7,124 nucleotides of DNA. Origin: Desulfobacula sp. Its GTDB lineage: Bacteria; Desulfobacterota; Desulfobacteria; Desulfobacterales; Desulfobacteraceae. The notes below the pieces were generated by a model. The model made no database searches and had not been told where the DNA came from. It was given only the letters and a program-made list of their open reading frames with translations. This document shows, one piece after another, positions 1 through 6,810 of the stretch (its first letter is position 1; each line of letters opens with the position of its first letter). Where the stretch lies: NCBI GenBank assembly GCA_027858355.1, contig JAQICW010000067.1:1-7124 (forward strand). The letters run 5' to 3'. A program made the position numbers and the translations under genes.

Positions 1-392
1 TTTTAGATTCCACACGGGTTTATCGATTATCCAGAGCAGTTGCCATGGATATTGAGGTAATGGAATTTGTAGAGGCAGCCAGATTAAGAGGAGAGGGGCT
101 TTGGTGGCTTATACGACATGAAATTCTGCCCAATGCCATGCCGCCGCTTGTTGCAGAATTTGGTCTGAGATTCTGTTTTGTATTCCTTTTTATCGCTTCT
201 TTAAGTTTTCTTGGATTAGGCCTGCAGCCACCTTTGGCAGACTGGGGCGGAATGGTGAGGGAAAATTCCGGAGCTATTACATTCGGTATATTTATCCCTT
301 TAATCCCGGCCGGAGCCATTGCCGTCTTAACCGTGGGCGTCAATTTAATTGTCGACTGGTTTTTGCATTTATCAAGTGGCCTGCACGAATAG
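1..392 (+). CDS. ABC transporter permease, DppC/OppC-like, C-terminal part (5' truncated by window edge)
   Basis: This is the C-terminal 129 residues of an inner-membrane permease of the peptide/opine/nickel (BPD_transp_1) ABC import family. The frame is open from base 3 back to the window edge. The ATG at 45 is internal, because the residues before it (VYRLSRAVA) also fit the family, so the real start lies upstream. The cytoplasmic EAA loop that docks onto the ATPase is clear: EAARLRG followed by HEILPNAMPPL, encoded at about 72-155. Two hydrophobic membrane segments follow, one around FVFLFIASLSFLGLGL (about 177-224) and one around the IPLIPAGAIAVLTVGVNLIV stretch (about 291-353). The short C-terminal tail is typical of DppC-type subunits. 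The fused ATPase gene starts 14 bp downstream, which indicates one operon. The family is certain. The substrate, and whether the gene is dppC, oppC or a relative, cannot be read from this fragment. Confidence 0.93.
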   Translation, partial: LDSTRVYRLSRAVAMDIEVMEFVEAARLRGEGLWWLIRHEILPNAMPPLVAEFGLRFCFVFLFIASLSFLGLGLQPPLADWGGMVRENSGAITFGIFIPLIPAGAIAVLTVGVNLIVDWFLHLSSGLHE

Positions 393-409
393 AAAGGAAT
401 ATACGATTG
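392..409 (+). promoter_or_regulatory. Shine-Dalgarno site setting a TTG start
   Basis: GAAAGGA at 392-398 lies 8 bases before a TTG at 407. The encoded N-terminus (MNNLLEIKNLYLEAF) matches the usual start of a Dpp-type ATPase domain, so TTG at 407 is the likely start codon even though it is not ATG. Confidence 0.7.
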
Positions 410-2023
410 AATAATTTGCTGGAAATAAAAAATTTGTATCTTGAAGCATTTTACGAAGAACAATGGCAACCTATTGTACATAACATAAGCCTTGATTTGA
501 AAAGAGGAGAAGTCCTTGGGCTTATTGGTGAATCCGGGGCCGGCAAATCCACAATCGGCCTGGCTGCCATGGGATATGCACGCCAGGGGTGCAGGATTGC
601 ATCCGGATCAATAAATCTTGACGGCAAAGAATTGTTTGGAGCGTCTGAGGAAGATTTGAGGGTGGTCAGGGGATCAAAGATTTCTTACGTTGCCCAGAGT
701 GCGGCTGCATCCTTTAATCCAGCCCATCGTGTTATAAAACAATATGCAGAAGCACCTGTCCACCATGGGCTGATGAACCATACTGAGGCTGAGAAAGAAG
801 CAGTTGAGATCTATCGACGTCTGTTTTTACCCAGTCCGGAAAAAATCGGATACCGGTATCCCCATGAACTTTCAGGCGGCCAGCTCCAGAGAGCCATGGT
901 GGCCATGGCCATGTCCTGCCATCCGGAGATTATTGTATTTGATGAACCCACAACGGCACTGGATGTTACCACCCAGATTGAAGTTCTGGCAGCTGTCAAG
1001 GAAATAACAGAAAAGATGAACAAAGCCGCCCTGTATATTACCCATGACCTGGCTGTTGTGGCCCAGGTAGCCCATAGAATTATGGTATTAAGAAACGGCC
1101 GGCTTGTTGAAATGAATGAAACAAGGGAATTGATTAAAAATCCCAAGGAAAAATATACCAGGGAATTGTTAAATGTCAGATCCTTAAGGGAAGACAAAAC
1201 GATTACGGATAAAATGGATGTGATTCTGGATATCAAAGATGTGGCCGCAACTTACACAGGAGATGATAATGTAGTTGAGGATATTGATCTGACAGTCAGA
1301 AAAGGTAGAACCGTTGCTTTGGTCGGGGAGTCCGGAAGTGGGAAAAGCACTGTGGCAAAGATTATTACAGGCCTTCTTCCCGCCATTAATGGCTCCATAA
1401 AGTTTCTAGGAGAAGAACTTCCCCGAAAATTGAAAGACAGAAAAAAAGATGATTTAAGAAAAATGCAAATGATATATCAGATGCCGGATACTGCATTAAA
1501 TCCCAGACAGACTGTCAGACAAGTAATTGGCAGGCCCCTTGAATTTTATTTTGGGATACGGGGTAAAAAGGCTGAAGATAGAATCAGGGAGCTTTTAGTA
1601 GATATAGAACTTGATCCGGATCACTATATTGGTCGCTTGACCACAGAACTATCCGGCGGAGAAAAACAGCGGATTTGTATTGCCCGAGCCCTGGCTGCTG
1701 AACCAGAACTGATTATTTGCGATGAAGTCACATCAGCACTGGATCAACTTGTGGCAGAAGGCATACTGGATCTTTTGCAGGGCCTGCAAAATAAAACAGA
1801 CATGGCTTACTTGTTTATTACCCATGATCTTGCTACAGTCAAAGCCATCGCAGATAATATTGTTATTATGCTTCAAGGCAAAATCATTGAACAAGGTGTA
1901 AAAAAGGAGATTCTGTCTCCGCCTCACCACGAATATACGGACAAACTGTTGGCATCTGTACCTGAAATGGACCCGGATTGGCTGGACAACCTTTTAGAGA
2001 AACGTGCCTCAACATTTATTTAA
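407..2023 (+). CDS. Fused tandem ABC transporter ATPase (DppD-like plus DppF-like domains)
   Basis: This cytoplasmic protein powers the importer and carries two complete nucleotide-binding domains in 538 residues. Domain 1 has Walker A GESGAGKST at 41-49, Q-loop Q97, signature LSGGQ at 155-159, Walker B ending D179-E180 and switch histidine H213. Domain 2 has Walker A GESGSGKST at 307-315, Q-loop Q358, signature LSGGE at 415-419, Walker B ending D439-E440 and H473. Both ATP sites therefore look intact. In most Dpp/Opp systems these are two genes, while fused versions are known (GsiA and YejF types). The usual Cys-containing oligopeptide C-terminal extension after domain 1 is much reduced: only about 45 residues separate the end of domain 1 from the start of domain 2. 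A short such tail (HHEYTDKLLASVPE) follows domain 2. The start is TTG at 407 with an upstream AAGGA. The binding-protein gene follows after 30 bp. Confidence 0.95.
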   Translation: MNNLLEIKNLYLEAFYEEQWQPIVHNISLDLKRGEVLGLIGESGAGKSTIGLAAMGYARQGCRIASGSINLDGKELFGASEEDLRVVRGSKISYVAQSAAASFNPAHRVIKQYAEAPVHHGLMNHTEAEKEAVEIYRRLFLPSPEKIGYRYPHELSGGQLQRAMVAMAMSCHPEIIVFDEPTTALDVTTQIEVLAAVKEITEKMNKAALYITHDLAVVAQVAHRIMVLRNGRLVEMNETRELIKNPKEKYTRELLNVRSLREDKTITDKMDVILDIKDVAATYTGDDNVVEDIDLTVRKGRTVALVGESGSGKSTVAKIITGLLPAINGSIKFLGEELPRKLKDRKKDDLRKMQMIYQMPDTALNPRQTVRQVIGRPLEFYFGIRGKKAEDRIRELLVDIELDPDHYIGRLTTELSGGEKQRICIARALAAEPELIICDEVTSALDQLVAEGILDLLQGLQNKTDMAYLFITHDLATVKAIADNIVIMLQGKIIEQGVKKEILSPPHHEYTDKLLASVPEMDPDWLDNLLEKRASTFI

Positions 2024-2037
2024 TTTAACAATGCAAC

Positions 2038-2046
2038 AAGGAGGAG
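2038..2046 (+). promoter_or_regulatory. Strong Shine-Dalgarno site of the binding-protein gene
   Basis: AAGGAGGAG is a near-perfect anti-16S match, 7 bases before the ATG at 2054. It is far stronger than the site of the upstream ATPase gene. This fits the need for excess binding protein over membrane components when all are made from one mRNA. Confidence 0.8.
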
Positions 2047-2053
2047 TAAAAAC

Positions 2054-3643
2054 ATGTCAGAACTATCAAGGCTAACTAAAAAGTTTGAACAAAACAAAAT
2101 TAGTAGAAGGCAGTTTATTAACCAGGTTTCAGCACTTGGTCTTGCCGCTGCTGTTTCACCGGCTCTGCTCTCAGGCACGGCCCAGGCTGCTGTCCCTAAA
2201 AAAGGCGGTCGTTTTAGAATTGGTATTACCGGTGGCTCCACTACAGATTCCATGGATCCTGGAACACTGACTTCCAACATGAACCAGAACATCAACTGGC
2301 AGATCAGAAACAATCTTGTTGAAATCGATCACAAGTTTAATGCCATCCCTGAACTCGCCGAGTCCTGGGGCGCATCTGCAGACGCTAAAAAGTGGACCTT
2401 TAAGCTGCGCAAGGGCGTAGAATTTCATAATGGCAAAACCATGACATCAGAAGATGTTATCTTTTCCATAAACCATCACCTGAGTGAAGAATCCAAATCT
2501 GCGGCAAAAGGGAATTTAAAAAGTATTACAAGTATTAAAGCAGATGGACCCAATGAAGTCGTTTTTGAGCTTTCCGGCGGCGCTGCGGATTTCCCGTTTA
2601 TCCTGGGTGATTATCATTTGACCATTTGTCCGGCCGGAACAAAAGGACCGGAATTCGAAAAAGGCATTGGAACGGGCGGTTATATCCTGGAGCAATGGGA
2701 ACCTGGTGTCAGAGCTTTTTCAAAACGCAATCCCAATTACTGGAAAGAGGGAAGAGCCAACTTTGATGAAATTGAGACCCTGTCCATCGTTGATACCAAT
2801 GCCAGAACAAATGCGTTAAAAACAGGCCAGATAGACTACATGGACCGTGTTGAACTTAAAACAGTCCACCTCATGAAAAAGATGCCCGGTATAACGGTTC
2901 ATGCTACAACAGGAACAGCACACTACACCATGCCCATGATGGTAGATCAAAAACCTTATGGTAACAATGATGTCCGTACGGCTTTAAAGCTTGCTGTTGA
3001 CCGTGAAGCATTGGTAAAACAAATTTTGCGGGGGTATGGTTCTGTTGGTAATGATCATCCCATTGCACCCGTACAGCAATTTTATGCAAAAGATCTGGAA
3101 CAAAGAAACTATGATCCAGAAAAAGCCAAATTTCATATGAAAAAAGCAGGCATGCTTGACCATGTCTTTAATCTCCATGCTGCAGATGCTGCATTTTCAG
3201 GAGCTGTGGATGCTGCTATCCTTATCAAGGAACATGCAAAAAAAGCCGGCATCAACATAAATGTTGTCCGCGAACCTGATGATGGTTATTGGAGCAATGT
3301 CTGGATTAAAAAAGAGTGGTGTATGTGTTATTGGGGCGGACGTCCCATTGAAGACATGATGTTCTCAGTTGCATATTCAGACGGTGCTCCCTGGAATGAC
3401 ACCCATTGGAAAAATAAACGTTTTAACGAAATTTTGATAGCTGCAAGAGCAGAGCTTGATAAAGAAAAACGCAGGAAAATGTACTATGATATGCAGGAAA
3501 TATGCAGAAATGACAGCGGAACTATTGTTCCCATGTTCAACCAGATGGTTGAAGCCAGTTCAGATAAGACCGCACATGGACCTATCTCCGCGGCCATGGC
3601 TCTGGATGGAATGAGAGTTGGTGAGCGCTGGTGGTTCAAATAA
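2054..3643 (+). CDS. Tat-exported ABC transporter substrate-binding protein, family 5 (SBP_bac_5, DppA/OppA-like)
   Basis: This is the periplasmic receptor of the importer encoded just upstream; it binds the solute and delivers it to the permease pair. The 529-residue length is normal for the family. Residues 1-45 form a twin-arginine signal: SRRQFI at 17-22, a mild hydrophobic stretch (about 25-39), then AQA|A, which predicts signal peptidase I cleavage after residue 45. There is no lipobox cysteine, so the mature protein should be soluble in the periplasm. The family 5 signature lies at about 100-128 (AESWG, then WTFKLRKGVEFHNGK), and the conserved DVRTALKLAVDREALV is at 306-321. Tat export implies folding in the cytoplasm before transport. 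The natural substrate (peptide, opine, amino compound or metal chelate) cannot be read from sequence. The gene ends before a hairpin terminator and is the last of its operon. Confidence 0.95.
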   Translation: MSELSRLTKKFEQNKISRRQFINQVSALGLAAAVSPALLSGTAQAAVPKKGGRFRIGITGGSTTDSMDPGTLTSNMNQNINWQIRNNLVEIDHKFNAIPELAESWGASADAKKWTFKLRKGVEFHNGKTMTSEDVIFSINHHLSEESKSAAKGNLKSITSIKADGPNEVVFELSGGAADFPFILGDYHLTICPAGTKGPEFEKGIGTGGYILEQWEPGVRAFSKRNPNYWKEGRANFDEIETLSIVDTNARTNALKTGQIDYMDRVELKTVHLMKKMPGITVHATTGTAHYTMPMMVDQKPYGNNDVRTALKLAVDREALVKQILRGYGSVGNDHPIAPVQQFYAKDLEQRNYDPEKAKFHMKKAGMLDHVFNLHAADAAFSGAVDAAILIKEHAKKAGININVVREPDDGYWSNVWIKKEWCMCYWGGRPIEDMMFSVAYSDGAPWNDTHWKNKRFNEILIAARAELDKEKRRKMYYDMQEICRNDSGTIVPMFNQMVEASSDKTAHGPISAAMALDGMRVGERWWFK

Positions 3644-3669
3644 TCATATCATATAATTAATTAAACCTG

Positions 3670-3702
3670 AAACAGGCCGGGAGTAATACTTCCGGCCTGT
3701 TT
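3670..3702. terminator. Bidirectional intrinsic terminator between convergent genes
   Basis: AAACAGGCCGG (3670-3680) and CCGGCCTGTTT (3692-3702) pair perfectly over 11 bp. Inner pairs G-T, A-T and G-C extend the stem to about 14 bp around a TAATA loop. On the + strand the descending arm ends in a short T run (TTTTC). On the - strand the hairpin ends in TTT, then CAGG and a TTTAATTAATT stretch. It lies between the stop of the + strand binding-protein gene (3643) and the stop of the - strand fusion gene (3730), so it probably ends both transcripts. The U tracts are short, so efficiency is uncertain. Confidence 0.85.
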
Positions 3703-3729
3703 TCAGTTAAAGCGGTTTTTGAGCCGATA

Positions 3730-6546
3730 TTATGACGGCTTCACCGATTCTTTTAATACAATGTCAGGCCTGCCCGTTAAGCTGGCATAAAGGGTTCTTC
3801 CCATAAAAATCGGATCACCGCTGGCAGTGGTTGGGATCTTGTCGCGGGTTTCCAGGGTAACTTCCTGGCAGCTGGTCCCGGAAACCCGGGCCCTTTCTCT
3901 CACAATCCTGACCAATTTTGTTCTGGCAAACCGGTCTGCATTTTTAAAGCTTTTAAAGTGACGGGTTCCTGCAATCCCTTCCACTATAAACTCGCCCTTG
4001 TTCCCGGGTACAATTCTTAATTGTTTTTTTATGACTACATTAGAGGTAATGGCACCTATGGCATTGGCCACATCTGCATCTTCAGGCAGGATGGCTTTTG
4101 CACCAAGGGGTTTTACTGCTTTGGGAAGGAAAAATTTAGTGGGAGCGCCTATACCGATAACGGGACGTTTAAGCTTAATGGAAACCTCATAATGAGGATT
4201 TTCATGGGTCAGCAGATTATCTATCAGGACTTTACATACGGGGCAGGTGTTTATCGCTTCAGGATCTGTCTCATCATCCAACTGGCGTTTTAAAAGTTCA
4301 ATGGTTAACAGCTTAACCCCCATATCCAGAAGATGCCCGGTCAATTCAGGCATCGATTTTTTAGTCAGAAAGCAAAACATCTGGCAGTATTCTTGTGCCA
4401 TCTGTGTGTCCCATTTAATAAACTGCCCTGTGATATGTAAAAGATCCGTTAAGGTAAGTCCGCATCTCTGCAGGATAAAATTTTCTTCAAGTCGCTGCAA
4501 AGGAAGGCTGAAGTCGGCGAGAACATTGGTTTTTTGAACAAGTTCCTCAATGGAATGCGGTCTTGCTGTAAGCAGGGAAACAATTTTTTTTTCCATGGAC
4601 GTCAACTCAAGCTGCTTTATAGAGCCGGTCAAAGCAAGAATCTGCATTTTCCGGGTAGTGGTGGCATGGCGATGCAGATTCTGATTTAAAAATTGTAACG
4701 CCTCGTAAGTCCCTGGGTACATTTGACCCAGCCAGGCAATTGGAGCCACCCTTTTGGGACCAATGGAAAATTGTCCCTTTGTAAATTCGATTAAACTGTC
4801 TCCGCCAAGGCCTGCCGTTCGAATTTCAAGAGCTTTAACATGGGTCCTGTGGCCCCCGACATTTGATCCTTTTTCATTGAGGTTTACCATGCTATCGGTG
4901 AGGGCAGCTGTATCCGTTGTTGTTCCCCCCATGTCCACGACCAGAGCATCTTTAATTCCCGTCAGATGTCTTGCGCCTGCAACGCTGGCAGCAGGACCCG
5001 AGAGAATGGTTTCAACGGGTCGTTGTTTGGCCATGGTTGAGCTCATTAATGTTCCATCACCTTTTACCACGACGATTGGGGCATGAATACCAAGAGCAGC
5101 CATGACTTTTTCAAGATCCATAAGCAGGTTGGCAAGTCGCGGGATAATCCGCGCATTGAGCATTGCAGTTATAGCCCTTGTCTGAAAATTTAAGGTGTCA
5201 GATAATTCATGACCGCAGCTGACAAAGAGGCCCGTGTGTTCATGAATAATTTCTTTTACACAGATTTCATGCTCAGGATTAATAGATCCTGCAAATCCAG
5301 AAACTGCAAAGGCTGTTACTCCATGATTTTCAACCATTTCTAACGCTTTTTGTCTGACTTCATCCGGATCAATGGCAATTACCTCTTTACCCGTGATTTC
5401 CAGCTGTCCTTTAATAACTATTTTGGGATGAAAGGATATATTTTTATCAATGCCAAGGCCATAGGGCGGCATGAGAAACATACCGACTTTTTGACCTTCA
5501 TTTTCAACAATGGCATTGGTTGCAAGGGTTGTGGACAAGGCAATTAATTCCACCTGGAGCAGTTTTTCCTGATCCAGTTTTTTTAATGCGCTGTGAATTC
5601 CTTTAGTAAAATCCCATTTTGTGGTCAAGGATTTGCTTTTGCAAAGGGTTTTATTCTCTTTAAGGTCATAAATCACCGCATCCGTGTAGGTGCCCCCGGC
5701 ATCAATACCCAATCCGATTTTGATATAGTTGTCCATATGAATTTTCTGACCTGGGATTTTTATTTTAGAAGCAGTATTATTAACTATTGTTTTAAAATCC
5801 AGGATGGGACTGGCAGACAGCGTTGATTGTATTGCATCAAACCCGATCACATGTTCCGGCCGTACAAACAGGATGTCAGATGTGGAATCAAGGGATGTGA
5901 GCATTTTTTCGATCAAGGCTTGCCCCCCCTTTATTTTATCATACTTCCACTTGTATTCACTGGCCATGTCCAGGGCAAATTTTTCATACCTGGGTGAGGT
6001 TTTTGCGCCGGTTTCAATAAAAGCGACTCTTTGATAGTTTTTTTGCCATGAATTGAGAAAGTTAAAGGTTTCCCGGGCAGCATCTTTGCCATGCTCTTCA
6101 ACCAGGTCATTGAAGTTTAATTTTTTCTCCCCAAAATAGGCCCATTGTTTTCTCTGGGACATGGGTTCGGTTTTTTCTTCACACCATCCAGCTGAAAGAT
6201 AATATGTTCCGGGATATTTTTTAAATTCACTTTTGTATCTCTGATCTCCTCCCAGGAACAAAGCTACGCAATCATGCACTTTGGGAATGGTCAAGGGAAC
6301 GCCCCGGGATTGAATGCCAATAGTTCCTTTGCCGCAGACACCATACCCGATTATAATGCGTTGGCACAAACCAGTTGCTGAAATTTCATCAATGGCGGCC
6401 TGAAGTTTTTCCTTGAGCAGTTTTGGATTGTTGTGAAGCCCTGCCTCCAGGAATTTATATTCAATATCAAGCCCCAGTTTTTTGGCGCTGTGCTTCATAT
6501 CAATAGCCAGAACAGCACATCCAATTGCATAAATCTTTTTTTTCAA
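3730..6546 (-). CDS. DUF1638 - hydantoinase/oxoprolinase (HyuA-like ASKHA ATPase) fusion protein
   Basis: This 938-residue protein has no membrane segment or signal, so it should be cytoplasmic. Residues 1 to about 230 look like DUF1638: C10, H38, YGVCG at 68-72, HDC at 91-93 and GWC at 120-122 are the family-type conserved positions. Residues from about 276 match hydantoinase/oxoprolinase subunit A. Phosphate-binding motifs are GIDAGGTYTD (280-289) and VVDMGGTTTD (536-545), with STTLATNAIVE (338-348), LSGPAASVAGA (515-525), RTAGLGGDS (576-584), GIGAP (798-802) and DVANAIGA (825-832) also present. About 640-790 holds a winged-helix-like section and cysteines C695, C721, C725, C768 and C771. 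Members of the HyuA family couple ATP hydrolysis to cyclic amide opening or carboxylation, normally with a HyuB subunit, which is absent here. DUF1638 genes are often found near corrinoid methyltransferases, so a corrinoid-protein activation or repair role is possible but is inference. The start is TTG at 6546, behind GGGG at 6554-6557. An in-frame stop lies 24 bases upstream and no ATG or GTG lies between. ATP binding is likely; the reaction is unknown. Confidence 0.9.
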   Translation of the reverse strand: MKKKIYAIGCAVLAIDMKHSAKKLGLDIEYKFLEAGLHNNPKLLKEKLQAAIDEISATGLCQRIIIGYGVCGKGTIGIQSRGVPLTIPKVHDCVALFLGGDQRYKSEFKKYPGTYYLSAGWCEEKTEPMSQRKQWAYFGEKKLNFNDLVEEHGKDAARETFNFLNSWQKNYQRVAFIETGAKTSPRYEKFALDMASEYKWKYDKIKGGQALIEKMLTSLDSTSDILFVRPEHVIGFDAIQSTLSASPILDFKTIVNNTASKIKIPGQKIHMDNYIKIGLGIDAGGTYTDAVIYDLKENKTLCKSKSLTTKWDFTKGIHSALKKLDQEKLLQVELIALSTTLATNAIVENEGQKVGMFLMPPYGLGIDKNISFHPKIVIKGQLEITGKEVIAIDPDEVRQKALEMVENHGVTAFAVSGFAGSINPEHEICVKEIIHEHTGLFVSCGHELSDTLNFQTRAITAMLNARIIPRLANLLMDLEKVMAALGIHAPIVVVKGDGTLMSSTMAKQRPVETILSGPAASVAGARHLTGIKDALVVDMGGTTTDTAALTDSMVNLNEKGSNVGGHRTHVKALEIRTAGLGGDSLIEFTKGQFSIGPKRVAPIAWLGQMYPGTYEALQFLNQNLHRHATTTRKMQILALTGSIKQLELTSMEKKIVSLLTARPHSIEELVQKTNVLADFSLPLQRLEENFILQRCGLTLTDLLHITGQFIKWDTQMAQEYCQMFCFLTKKSMPELTGHLLDMGVKLLTIELLKRQLDDETDPEAINTCPVCKVLIDNLLTHENPHYEVSIKLKRPVIGIGAPTKFFLPKAVKPLGAKAILPEDADVANAIGAITSNVVIKKQLRIVPGNKGEFIVEGIAGTRHFKSFKNADRFARTKLVRIVRERARVSGTSCQEVTLETRDKIPTTASGDPIFMGRTLYASLTGRPDIVLKESVKPS

Positions 6547-6557
6547 GGTATTACCCC
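6544..6557 (-). promoter_or_regulatory. TTG start and weak Shine-Dalgarno of the DUF1638-HyuA gene
   Basis: Read on the - strand, CGGGGT precedes the TTG by 7 bases counted from GGGG. The frame is closed by TAG 24 bases further upstream. The family-conserved residues (KIYAIGC) begin right after the TTG, so starting at the next ATG (residue 17) would remove C10. The weak ribosome site and the TTG codon suggest modest translation. Confidence 0.6.
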
Positions 6558-6591
6558 GATCATTTATTCTCTAATTATTTTTTAAACTGTG

Positions 6592-6637
6592 CAGGTTTAA
6601 TCTGGTACTGGCAAAGCCATGTGTCAAGGCAAACCTG
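6592..6637. repeat. Nested inverted repeats near the fusion-gene side
   Basis: CAGGTTT (6592-6598) and AAACCTG (6631-6637) are perfect 7 bp inverted copies 32 bp apart. Inside them lies a small perfect palindrome, TGGC-AAA-GCCA (6609-6619). The set overlaps a possible - strand promoter (6598-6627), so it could be an operator or an RNA structure in the leader of the fusion gene. The arms are short and chance occurrence is not excluded. Confidence 0.4.
6598..6627 (-). promoter_or_regulatory. Possible sigma70-type promoter for the DUF1638-HyuA gene
   Basis: On the - strand a perfect TTGACA (6622-6627) is followed after 17-18 bases by CAGATTA, a poor -10. A second candidate further upstream has TTGAAA (6675-6680) and a good -10 TAAAAT (6654-6659), but the spacer is only 15 bases. 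Neither is convincing alone; an activator may be needed. Confidence 0.25.
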
Positions 6638-6658
6638 ATAGAAATTTGTTTTTATTTT

Positions 6659-6677
6659 AAAAAGGTATATCCTTTTT
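6659..6677. repeat. Perfect inverted repeat AAAAAGG-TATAT-CCTTTTT
   Basis: Seven-base arms flank a five-base spacer. The repeat sits almost exactly between the -35-like TTGAAA and the -10-like TAAAAT of the second - strand promoter candidate. A dimeric regulator bound here would affect that promoter. It could also be a weak AT-rich hairpin. Confidence 0.4.
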
Positions 6678-6725
6678 CAAAAGTTTTATTGAAGAAATCG
6701 AAATCATAACCTGAAGGTCATACAT

Positions 6726-6749
6726 AGGAAAGATTTTTTATACTTTCCT
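6726..6749. repeat. Inverted repeat AGGAAAG-N10-CTTTCCT
   Basis: Perfect 7 bp arms at 6726-6732 and 6743-6749 flank a T-rich spacer. The right arm touches the -35 hexamer of the proV-facing promoter, so it is well placed for a DNA-binding protein. No regulator family can be assigned from the arms alone. Confidence 0.4.
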
Positions 6750-6778
6750 TGACAAAGAACAAGTTCATATCATATGCT
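6749..6778 (+). promoter_or_regulatory. Probable sigma70-type promoter for the proV-like gene
   Basis: A consensus TTGACA (6749-6754) and TATGCT (6773-6778, four of six matches) are separated by 18 bases. A start near 6785 would give a leader of about 190 bases before the proV start. The -10 lies inside the second copy of the 17 bp direct repeat and the -35 abuts an inverted repeat, which points to transcriptional control. Confidence 0.5.
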
Positions 6779-6785
6779 GAGGGTC

Positions 6786-6810
6786 AAAATTGCGTTGGGA
6801 TCGCAAATTT
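6786..6810. repeat. Imperfect inverted repeat around TTGCG-N7-CGCAA
   Basis: TTGCG (6790-6794) and CGCAA (6802-6806) pair, and after one mismatch three A-T pairs extend the arms (eight of nine positions). It starts where the second direct repeat ends, at about the predicted transcription start. It may be an operator or the first hairpin of the proV leader. Confidence 0.35.

Larger units (their letters stand above)
6704..6786 (+). repeat. Imperfect 17 bp direct repeat pair (candidate regulator sites)
   Basis: TCATAACCTGAAGGTCA at 6704-6720 and TCATATGCTGAGGGTCA at 6770-6786 match at 14 of 17 positions, with starts 66 bp apart. The second copy covers the -10 and the predicted start of the + strand promoter, and the first lies about 30 bp upstream of its -35. 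This arrangement is typical of paired operator sites for a repressor or dual regulator. The regulator is not in the window. Confidence 0.5.

Noticed and set aside
45..392. ATG at 45 as the start of a complete small permease
   Set aside because: The frame is open to the window edge and residues before it match the family; a 115-residue permease would lack most membrane helices.
811..1236. 141-codon open frame on the - strand
   Set aside because: It lies antisense within the fused ATPase gene, whose motifs are intact; it is a codon-bias shadow.
4754..5086. 110-codon open frame on the + strand
   Set aside because: It is antisense to the ATP-site region of the DUF1638-HyuA gene and shows no family features.
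6603..6619. Possible sigma54 promoter (TGGTAC with GG-N10-GC) on the + strand
   Set aside because: The -12 part reads AAGC instead of TTGC, it lies about 350 bases from proV, and GG-N10-GC arises easily by chance; the sigma70-type site at 6749 is better.
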